From CAZCJU01 sp964498965 (GTDB taxonomy: Bacteria > Bacillota > Clostridia > Oscillospirales > CAG-272): a stretch of DNA of 7,987 nt. The DNA is taken from the NCBI GenBank assembly GCA_964498965.1, contig CAZCJU010000067.1, positions 1 through 7,987 on the forward strand, given 5' to 3'. Made by a program: the position numbers and the translations under genes. Every line of letters begins with the position of its first letter. Within the stretch, counting starts at the first letter, position 1. This document shows, one piece after another, positions 1 through 4,945 of this stretch. The notes under the pieces are model-generated. The model worked only from the letters and a program-made list of their open reading frames with translations, searched no databases and had not been told where the DNA came from.

Positions 1-342
1 AAGTCCGCTACCGAACAGGCTGTTATCGACGCCGCTACAGGTGCAGGCGGTACGGCAGGTCAGTCCAGATTCGACGTAGTTGTTCCGCTTTCCGCAGGAA
101 CACAGCTCGTAAGAATTTCCGTTGAATACGCAGACGGATCGTCTGAGACGTTCTGGGCTTGCGAAGCTACCGTAGGCGAAGCTTCCGACTACACCGATGC
201 GGCTGCGGCTACACCCGGCGACGGAACAGGCTCTACCGATGACAAGAACCCCGCTACGGCTGATGTTGCTGTTGTTGTTATAGCAGCTGTTGCAACCATC
301 GCTCTCGCAGGCGTTGTTGTTTCCAAGAAGGTTAAGGCGTAA
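1..342 (+). CDS. C-terminal part of a secreted, wall-anchored-type small protein (5' end outside window)
   Basis: The reading frame is open from base 1, so only the last 113 residues are present. They contain a short ectodomain piece, a linker rich in Ala, Pro, Gly and Asp (about 67-82), the motif NPATAD (83-88), 19 hydrophobic residues (89-107) and the basic tail SKKVKA. This order of motif, membrane span and positive tail is that of a sortase sorting signal, with Ala where LPxTG/NPxTG motifs have Gly. The segment SAGTQLVRISVEYADGSSET and the following TVGEASDY align by eye with EGTQLVRFF and TVGEATDYVD of the next gene, so the two ectodomains are paralogous. The tail is shared with both following genes. 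Codons are biased to ATC, AAG, GGT and ACC, as expected of a well-expressed gene. An intrinsic terminator follows directly. The molecular role is unknown; surface display is inferred. Confidence 0.85.
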   Translation, partial: KSATEQAVIDAATGAGGTAGQSRFDVVVPLSAGTQLVRISVEYADGSSETFWACEATVGEASDYTDAAAATPGDGTGSTDDKNPATADVAVVVIAAVATIALAGVVVSKKVKA

Positions 343-379
343 GTCTTAAAATTAAAAACACCGCTTCGGCGGTGTTTTT
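205..379 (+). repeat. Anchor-plus-terminator repeat, copy A
   Basis: This stretch encodes the linker, NPATAD anchor and tail of the first gene and runs through its terminator stem. It aligns without gaps to 1944-2118, with about 11 differences in 175 positions by hand count. Differences are concentrated in the linker, one part of the membrane span and the few bases before the hairpin; the hairpin itself is identical. The corresponding part of the gene lying between them is clearly more diverged and has a different terminator. Confidence 0.85.
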
Positions 380-381
380 TT
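354..381 (+). terminator. Intrinsic terminator with UUCG tetraloop
   Basis: An 11-bp perfect stem (AAAAACACCGC with GCGGTGTTTTT) closes a TTCG loop on a C-G pair, the very stable cUUCGg form, and runs into seven T residues. It begins 11 bases after the stop codon. The T run also lies just upstream of the next promoter and may act there as an AT-rich upstream element. Confidence 0.95.
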
Positions 382-391
382 CATTAAGTAC

Positions 392-420
392 TTGACAAAA
401 ACCTGCCGATATGGTAAAAT
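392..420 (+). promoter_or_regulatory. Sigma-70-type promoter with extended -10 for the 217-aa surface protein
   Basis: TTGACA (392-397) and TAAAAT (415-420) are 17 bp apart, and TGG precedes the -10 box, giving an extended -10. Transcription should start near 427, leaving a leader of about 46 bases. GGAGG at 459-463 stands 9 bases before the ATG at 473. The promoter sits right behind the previous terminator, so this gene is its own transcription unit. Confidence 0.85.
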
Positions 421-472
421 CAACATGATGAAACGGTCAATGATCGAAAAATTTTAGTGGAGGTATATCTCA

Positions 473-1126
473 ATGAAAAAAATCGTTTCTTTTGCACTCG
501 TCGTTATGATGATCTGCACGCTTTCGGTTTCCGTTTTTGCGGACGAACGTAATTTCGAAACCGAATCCAATGCAGACTGGACAAAGGTGCTTCACGTAAG
601 CCGTGACGGTCTTACCGGTCCGGAAAACTCCGGAACGAAGTTCAACGCCGTATTCCCTACCGGTACGACTACCTTTAACTTCTGGGGTTGGGTATCCGCA
701 GCCGCAGAGATCAAAGGCTATTCGTATTCGATAAACGGCGGCGATAAGGTCGCTTGTGATGCGAGTGCAAAGGTTGCTGCCGAATTCCCCAAGCAGGTTG
801 CTACTTCCGTTGAAGAAGCACGTTATAACGCTCCCGTTCCCGTAACCGAGGGAACACAGCTTGTTCGCTTCTTTACCGATTTCGAAGATTCGTCCGAGCT
901 TGTTTGGATCGTTGAAATAACGGTAGGCGAAGCAACGGATTATGTGGATGGTGCTACCGCTCCTACAGATCCCGCAGATCCCGCAGATCCCGCAGATCCC
1001 GCAGATCCCGCAGATCCCGCAGAACCTAACAACCCCGCTACCGCAGATATCGCAATCGTTGTTGTAGCAGCTGTTGCATCTCTTGCACTTGCAGGTGTTG
1101 TTGTTTCCAAAAAGGTTAAAGCGTAA
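473..1126 (+). CDS. Secreted small surface protein with DPA repeat stalk and NPATAD anchor, 217 aa
   Basis: The product has a signal peptide (1-23, basic MKK, hydrophobic core, likely cut after VFA), a compact ectodomain of about 140 residues, a stalk of six exact Asp-Pro-Ala repeats (166-183), NPATAD (187-192), 19 hydrophobic residues (193-211) and the tail SKKVKA. This is the layout of a sortase-processed or membrane-held wall protein, though the motif has Ala rather than Gly at its fifth position. The ectodomain is not recognised; segments such as YSYSINGG and QLVRFFTDFEDSSELVW suggest a small beta-rich fold. Its second half is paralogous to that of the preceding gene. The start is fixed by the signal peptide and by GGAGG 9 bases upstream. 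It has its own promoter and terminator. Codon use favours ATC, GTT, GCT and ACC. Surface location is well supported; the ligand or role is unknown. Confidence 0.9.
   Translation: MKKIVSFALVVMMICTLSVSVFADERNFETESNADWTKVLHVSRDGLTGPENSGTKFNAVFPTGTTTFNFWGWVSAAAEIKGYSYSINGGDKVACDASAKVAAEFPKQVATSVEEARYNAPVPVTEGTQLVRFFTDFEDSSELVWIVEITVGEATDYVDGATAPTDPADPADPADPADPADPAEPNNPATADIAIVVVAAVASLALAGVVVSKKVKA
968..1021 (+). repeat. 9-bp tandem repeat, six perfect copies (Asp-Pro-Ala codons)
   Basis: GATCCCGCA is repeated six times without a single mismatch, in frame with the surface protein, giving (DPA)x6; a degenerate seventh unit (GAACCTAAC, Glu-Pro-Asn) follows. Because the unit is nine bases, gain or loss of copies changes stalk length without a frameshift. 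Perfect identity at synonymous positions points to recent slippage expansion. The two paralogues have an unrelated Pro-Gly-Asp linker at the same place. Confidence 0.97.
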
Positions 1127-1153
1127 GTCTTTTAAGCTTTAAGAAACATACTT

Positions 1154-1184
1154 GCGGCATTCGCTTTTGCGGGTGCCGCTTTTT
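1154..1184 (+). terminator. Intrinsic terminator after the 217-aa surface protein gene
   Basis: GCGGCATTCGC (1154-1164) pairs with GCGGGTGCCGC (1169-1179) across a TTTT loop, 11 pairs of which two are G-T wobbles, followed by five T residues. It lies 27 bases after the stop codon and differs in sequence from the TTCG-loop terminators of the two flanking paralogues. Confidence 0.88.
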
Positions 1185-1190
1185 ATATTT

Positions 1191-1253
1191 CCATACCCCC
1201 TAAGCCTTCCTCGGGGAAGATGGCGACCCGAAGGGGTGACGGATGGGGGATGG
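1191..1253. repeat. Intergenic palindromic repeat element (three-stem, REP-like)
   Basis: An outer stem pairs CCAT-a-CCCCC (1191-1200) with GGGGGATGG (1245-1253). Inside are two small hairpins: CTTCC/GGAAG (1206-1210 with 1215-1219) and ACCC/GGGT (1226-1229 with 1234-1237). The result is a cruciform or three-way junction. The wording (CCTTCC...GGGGAAG..TGGCG...GACGGATG) resembles palindromic elements I recall scattered between genes in gut Clostridia; that resemblance is from memory. Small reading frames across it are artefacts of the repeat. Only one copy is in this window, so its repetitive status is an inference. Confidence 0.65.
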
Positions 1254-1356
1254 ATGAAGACAAAACGACAAATAATCGCTCCGATGACCGATTACGGCTT
1301 TACGACCGTTGACGCGGGTTTTACATTTGTTAAAAAAATTTTTTCGACCTAAACTA
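1254..1356. other. Rest of the intergenic region, no gene seen; AT-rich upstream element at its end
   Basis: The gap between the second and third surface protein genes is 298 bases. After the terminator and the palindromic repeat, about 75 bases show no convincing frame or structure. At 1332-1344 an A7/T6 run (a self-complementary A/T block) ends about a dozen bases before the -35 box, the position where the RNA polymerase alpha subunits contact UP elements, so it probably boosts the following promoter. Confidence 0.5.
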
Positions 1357-1385
1357 TTGACATTTTTTGCATGGTATGATATCAT
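1357..1385 (+). promoter_or_regulatory. Sigma-70-type promoter with extended -10 for the 218-aa surface protein
   Basis: TTGACA (1357-1362) and TATCAT (1380-1385) are 17 bp apart, and TGA precedes the -10 box (extended -10). The start point should be near 1392, leader about 33 bases. GGAGG (1412-1416) lies 8 bases before the ATG at 1425. A TATGAT at 1375 would leave only 12 bp and is rejected as the -10. Confidence 0.82.
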
Positions 1386-1424
1386 TATCAAAGCAACTAT
1401 AATATATTTACGGAGGTATTTATA

Positions 1425-2081
1425 ATGAAGAAAATTGTTGCTCTTTTGACCGTTGCCGTTATGATGTTCTCGCTCGTTTCGGTTGTTTCCGCAGCCGATT
1501 TCGATTACGACATCGCAAGCAACGAAGGCTCGAAGATGTTTGAAGCCGCAGGTTATACCGGTAAGGTATTCCAGATGACCAACTTCGGTCAGACCGTAAA
1601 CCTCGGAAAGATCGATCTTACAAAATATTCCAAGGTCATCATTTCCTACGGTGCAGACGGCGGTGCAACGTTTGACGGTAAGGACTTTGTAGCTCTTGCT
1701 TCCGGTGCCGTTCAGGGTGAAAACGGAACGGATACTACCGATGCTAAGGTATACGCTAAGTGCGTACTCGAGTCCAACACATCCGGCTGGCTTTCAGGTC
1801 AGCGTACCGCAGAAGCCGCTATCAACGTTGCGGATTTCACGGCTGATTCCGACGTTATCCTCGCTATAAACATTGATCAAGGCGAGGACACCAGAGCGGA
1901 CGGTATCGCTATCGACGAGATCACATTCGTTGAGGGCACTCCCGCTGCTACACCCGGCGACGGCGAAGGCTCTACCGATGACAAGAACCCCGCTACGGCT
2001 GATGTTGCGGTTGTCGCTATAGCGGCTGTTGCAACCATCGCTCTCGCAGGCGTTGTTGTTTCCAAGAAGGTTAAGGCGTAA
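1425..2081 (+). CDS. Secreted small surface protein with possible carbohydrate-binding-like domain and NPATAD anchor, 218 aa
   Basis: A signal peptide (1-23, likely cut after VSA) closely resembles that of the preceding gene. The ectodomain (24-170) has alternating strands such as YSKVIISYGADGGATFDG (68-85), VILAINID (144-151) and a closing IAIDEITF (161-168). That ending and the overall size recall galactose-binding-like or CBM beta-sandwich modules, but no binding residues can be assigned, so this is a suggestion only. A linker ATPGDGEGSTDDK leads to NPATAD (188-193), 19 hydrophobic residues (194-212) and SKKVKA. The ectodomain is not visibly related to those of the other two genes, while signal and anchor are shared. 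It is monocistronic by its own promoter and terminator. Lysine is mostly AAG and isoleucine mostly ATC, unlike the genes downstream, suggesting high expression. Confidence 0.9.
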   Translation: MKKIVALLTVAVMMFSLVSVVSAADFDYDIASNEGSKMFEAAGYTGKVFQMTNFGQTVNLGKIDLTKYSKVIISYGADGGATFDGKDFVALASGAVQGENGTDTTDAKVYAKCVLESNTSGWLSGQRTAEAAINVADFTADSDVILAINIDQGEDTRADGIAIDEITFVEGTPAATPGDGEGSTDDKNPATADVAVVAIAAVATIALAGVVVSKKVKA

Positions 2082-2118
2082 GTCCTAAAGATAAAAACAC
2101 CGCTTCGGCGGTGTTTTT
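1944..2118 (+). repeat. Anchor-plus-terminator repeat, copy B
   Basis: Gapless partner of 205-379. The similarity starts abruptly at the linker (ACACCCGGCGACGG), where the unrelated ectodomains end, and continues past the stop codon through the terminator. That boundary matches a module border in the proteins. Confidence 0.85.
2093..2118 (+). terminator. Intrinsic terminator with UUCG tetraloop, second copy
   Basis: The 22 stem bases and TTCG loop are the same as in the terminator at 354-381. The T run is five bases, then A. It begins 11 bases after the stop codon of the 218-aa surface protein. Confidence 0.95.
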
Positions 2119-2191
2119 ATTTACAAATATTCATGCCGTACCCGAAGTAGATCGGTTCGGCGACGGATTATAACGATCGATCGGAGATATT

Positions 2192-3040
2192 ATGTATAAT
2201 AAATTACTTTGTTTAGGTACAAGCGAGCAGTACGGGATAAGCACTTGCGAGCAGATAAAACTGTTCAAGCAAATAGGATTTGAGGGCTTTTTTACGCATT
2301 ATGACACAAGACTTACGGAATATGCGGCAGCGGCGGAAAAAATCGGAATGATATATCAGTCGGTCCACGCACCGTTTCGCAATTCGGCTGTTATGTGGCA
2401 ATGCGGAGAGGCTGCGGAAAATGCCGTAAGGGAGCTTAAGGAATGTGCTGAAGCGTGCGGGCGTGCAGGTGTCGGTATAATGGTATGCCACACTTATATA
2501 GGCTTCGGAAAGCACTGCGAGGTAACGGAGTGCGGTATAGACAATTACCGACGCATAGTCGAAGCGGCCGCCGAAAACGGCGTTAAGATTGCATTCGAAA
2601 ACACCGAGGGCGATGAATTTCTCGATGTGTTGATGAATGCCCTCGGAGAATACGACAACGTCGGTTTTTGCTGGGACAGCGGGCATGAACAGTGCTATAA
2701 TCACGGGCATGATATGCTCTCGTTGTACGGAAAAAAGCTCATTGCCACACATCTTAACGATAACGTCGGAATAGGGGATCGCAACGGAAATATAACATGG
2801 CTCGATGACCTGCATCTGCTCCCGTTTGACGGTGTAACGGATTGGGACAGTGCGGCACGTAAGCTTGTGAAATACGGCTACGGCGGAATATTGACGTTTG
2901 AACTCAATAAAACGAACAAGCCCGGGCGTCACACAAATGACATATACGAAAAAATGAGCAACGAGGAATACCTTGCACAAGCATACGTACGTGCCTGTCG
3001 TTTTGCGACGCTTGTGAAAAAATACGAAGCGGAGTTATAA
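2192..3040 (+). CDS. Xylose-isomerase-like TIM-barrel protein (sugar phosphate isomerase/epimerase family), 282 aa
   Basis: The sequence reads as an AP-endonuclease-2/xylose-isomerase-like barrel, cytoplasmic, of usual length (about 270-290). Likely divalent-metal and catalytic residues stand at strand ends: H59 in HAPF, H100 in VCHTYIG, E136 in IAFENTEG, D162 and H165 in CWDSGHE, H187 in ATHLNDN, H208 in DDLHLLPFDG, and E237 in LTFELN. These fit a metal-dependent aldose-ketose isomerase or epimerase; the substrate cannot be read from sequence. GGAGA ends 4 bases before the ATG, a short spacing. A TATAAC at 2169-2174 could be a -10 box, but no good -35 stands upstream. The perfect palindrome CGATCGATCG (2174-2183) lies between that and the start. 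The gene is on its own behind a terminator and runs head-on into the serine hydrolase gene, sharing six bases with it. Confidence 0.9.
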   Translation: MYNKLLCLGTSEQYGISTCEQIKLFKQIGFEGFFTHYDTRLTEYAAAAEKIGMIYQSVHAPFRNSAVMWQCGEAAENAVRELKECAEACGRAGVGIMVCHTYIGFGKHCEVTECGIDNYRRIVEAAAENGVKIAFENTEGDEFLDVLMNALGEYDNVGFCWDSGHEQCYNHGHDMLSLYGKKLIATHLNDNVGIGDRNGNITWLDDLHLLPFDGVTDWDSAARKLVKYGYGGILTFELNKTNKPGRHTNDIYEKMSNEEYLAQAYVRACRFATLVKKYEAEL

Positions 3041-4783
3041 GAGCTTCGTTGCGTGGAACGTCGGAGTGAGAAAATTGTCGAGTGTTTTCGTAAGCTCTTT
3101 ACTTACCTTAGGCGTTATGGCTCTGACGGCGTTTTCGCTCAATGTGTCGTCCGCTATCATTTTTATCGAGTTTAATGCAAAGTCATATCCCGGTGTTTCA
3201 AAACACTTGACGGTCAATCCATCCCTGTAAAAATAGAATTTAAACCGACGCGTGTTCGACAGCTCGGGAAATGCCACGGTCAATTTCAAAACGTCGTTCT
3301 TGTCCTCGTCTGTGACAGCTTCGCCGTAAACGGCGGTAAGAAGCGTTTCGTGACCTATTTTGACACTTCGGTAGACGGCTTTATCAAAGCCGACTTCGAG
3401 CCGTGTTCTTCCGATGCTTTCGTTGAATATGACATAAAACGCACCGTTTTCATACTCAAAGGATATTTCCGTTATTCCGTCGGAGAAATTATTGTGAACC
3501 GCCTGTACCAAGGCGGGAAGTACGCTTATTCCCGTGACTTCGTTTTTGTCGGCGATAAAGCTGTGCGAGGCAACACGGCTTATGAAGCTGTCCGGAAAAG
3601 CGTGAGAGGAGGACAGAAAATCTTCTTCAAACGACGAGCATTTACAGAGTTTTTTCTCCCTTTCCCTCAAATGCGACAGTGTTTCGGGATTTTCGGGCAA
3701 AACGGTATTCGGCGTAAAGCTCCTGCCGAAATATTTTTTGATTATGGGATATGCACGACAGCGTTGAAATATATCACCGTTTCCGCCCGTTGTCATAACG
3801 AGAATATTGGTGCGGCGGAAAATATGCAGATTTTGCCCGAACATTCCGTTGAAAAGCACCTCGTCGTGTCGTTCGTCTGTCCACATTTGATATCCGTAGT
3901 CGTAATCACCGGAAAGCGGCGGCGTTTTGATCTGTACGCTCGTTGCTTTTTCTATCCATTCGCTTGAAATTATCCTTTTTCCGTTATATTCGCCCTTTTG
4001 CAATATCAGCTGACCGAGCTTCACTATATCTTCCGGGAACATATACAGTCCCCAGCCGCCCTTTTCTATTCCCATGGGGCATTTTTCCCAATAAAACGAG
4101 TTTATGCCGAGCGGTTTGAAAATTCGCTCGTTTATAAGCTCGGAGAGCGACGAACCTGTTTTTTTACAGATTATTGCGGAAAGCATATAAGTGTTCATGC
4201 TGTTATAATCGAACTGCTTTCCGAAAGGGAATTTCCTGCCCGATTCGAGAAAAGCCTTTACCCAGTTGTTGTCGGTCACCGAACCCGCTTCGTTGAACGA
4301 TATACCGCTGCTCATCGTGAGCAGATGACGTATTTTCAGAGAGCTTTTCGTAATTTTCGAGAGCATAAAGCCGTTTGTGTCGAAAATGTCGCATACTCGC
4401 TCATCCTCACGCAGTATTCCGTCGTCGTACAGTAATCCGACACCGAGGCAGGTCACGGATTTACTTAACGAATGAGTGATATGCATTATATCGGTCCTGT
4501 GCGGAAAAAACTCTCCGCAGGATATTATTTTACCGTTTCGTGCGATCGTCACCGTTTGCATATCGAGTGACGGCTCTGCGGACAAAGCGTCGAGCATATG
4601 CAATATATGTTCCGACGGTATACCTACCTGTTCGGGCGAGCAACGTTCGAGAGGAATCCCGTCATATCCGATGTCGAATGCGGGACGAGATTCGTTCGGA
4701 TATACAAACGGGATCACCGCCGATCTTCTCAATATAAGCGAATACAAGATCTTCAAAGCGTTTTTGTACGTTACTATATCCAT
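3035..4783 (-). CDS. Serine hydrolase of the beta-lactamase / class C (NylB-like) family, 582 aa
   Basis: The penicillin-binding-protein-like fold is marked by S105-L-S-K108 (nucleophile Ser and general-base Lys, in THSLSKSV), Y193-N-S (the YxN-type box, in FDYNSMNTYMLS) and FNGMFGQN (311-318) where the KTG/HxG box is expected. The supporting segment IRHLLTMSSGI (151-161) is typical of family members that hydrolyse esters or amides rather than antibiotics. There is no signal peptide, so the enzyme is probably cytoplasmic. The catalytic domain ends near 340; the remaining 240 residues form a domain I do not recognise, with an Arg/Lys/Glu-rich start (373-380) and a beta-rich second half. The start is set by GGAGG 7 bases upstream and by a perfect-consensus promoter. 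The substrate is unknown. Its stop codon interlocks with that of the convergent TIM-barrel gene. Confidence 0.9.
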   Translation of the reverse strand: MDIVTYKNALKILYSLILRRSAVIPFVYPNESRPAFDIGYDGIPLERCSPEQVGIPSEHILHMLDALSAEPSLDMQTVTIARNGKIISCGEFFPHRTDIMHITHSLSKSVTCLGVGLLYDDGILREDERVCDIFDTNGFMLSKITKSSLKIRHLLTMSSGISFNEAGSVTDNNWVKAFLESGRKFPFGKQFDYNSMNTYMLSAIICKKTGSSLSELINERIFKPLGINSFYWEKCPMGIEKGGWGLYMFPEDIVKLGQLILQKGEYNGKRIISSEWIEKATSVQIKTPPLSGDYDYGYQMWTDERHDEVLFNGMFGQNLHIFRRTNILVMTTGGNGDIFQRCRAYPIIKKYFGRSFTPNTVLPENPETLSHLREREKKLCKCSSFEEDFLSSSHAFPDSFISRVASHSFIADKNEVTGISVLPALVQAVHNNFSDGITEISFEYENGAFYVIFNESIGRTRLEVGFDKAVYRSVKIGHETLLTAVYGEAVTDEDKNDVLKLTVAFPELSNTRRFKFYFYRDGLTVKCFETPGYDFALNSIKMIADDTLSENAVRAITPKVSKELTKTLDNFLTPTFHATKLL

Positions 4784-4841
4784 GTGTTTACCTCCGTTCG
4801 TGCAATACGTGTTTGTTGAAAACCGTCTTTATTCTATCTAA

Positions 4842-4870
4842 ATTATAGAGGAAAAATTTTTCCTTGTCAA
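4842..4870 (-). promoter_or_regulatory. Perfect-consensus promoter for the serine hydrolase gene
   Basis: Read on the minus strand, TTGACA (4870-4865) and TATAAT (4847-4842) are exactly 17 bp apart, with no mismatch to consensus. The start point should be near 4835, giving a leader of about 50 bases with GGAGG at 4795-4791. The spacer is almost wholly a perfect palindrome, so the promoter is likely under repressor control. Confidence 0.9.
4849..4864. promoter_or_regulatory. 16-bp perfect palindrome in the leftward promoter spacer, candidate operator
   Basis: AGGAAAAATTTTTCCT is fully self-complementary and occupies 16 of the 17 bases between the -35 and -10 boxes of the serine hydrolase promoter. 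A dimeric repressor bound there would block that promoter, and it would lie about 10 bases upstream of the -35 box of the rightward promoter. The regulator is not encoded in the window. An intrinsically bent A-tract without a protein partner is the alternative. Confidence 0.6.
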
Positions 4871-4873
4871 GTA

Positions 4874-4902
4874 TTGACAGAGAACAAATATTAATATATA
4901 AT
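4874..4902 (+). promoter_or_regulatory. Perfect-consensus promoter for the lipid kinase operon
   Basis: TTGACA (4874-4879) and TATAAT (4897-4902) are 17 bp apart with no mismatch. The start point should be near 4909 and the leader about 37 bases, with GAGGTG (4933-4938) 7 bases before the ATG. Its -35 box forms an inverted repeat with that of the leftward promoter, TGTCAA-gta-TTGACA, only 3 bp apart. Confidence 0.92.
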
Positions 4903-4945
4903 AAAAAGGAAGAAAATTTACCGAATTGACAAGAGGTGTTTTGTA

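Noticed and set aside
968..1021. CRISPR-like short repeats
   Set aside because: The units are 9 bases, contiguous without spacers and in frame as codons for Asp-Pro-Ala.
1152..1352. Small 66-aa frame between the second and third surface genes
   Set aside because: It starts in the terminator and translates the palindromic repeat; reading frames of this kind are common artefacts of such elements.
1375..1380. TATGAT as -10 box for the third surface gene
   Set aside because: Only 12 bp from the -35 box; TATCAT at 1380-1385 gives the right 17-bp spacing with an extended -10.
2213..2980. Long antisense frame (255 aa) inside the TIM-barrel gene
   Set aside because: It lies wholly opposite a clear family member, has no family-like motifs, and reads as a shadow frame.
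3350..3967. Plus-strand frame of 205 aa opposite the serine hydrolase
   Set aside because: The minus strand carries the catalytic boxes; the plus frame shows no motif and no proper ribosome site.
4926..4931. A further TTGACA just before the lipid kinase start
   Set aside because: The matching -10 position would fall inside the coding sequence and has no TATAAT-like hexamer; it overlaps the ribosome site region downstream of a perfect promoter.
4784..4945. Riboswitch or small RNA in the divergent region
   Set aside because: Both leaders are only about 37-50 bases long and show no conserved aptamer-like structure or terminator/antiterminator pair.
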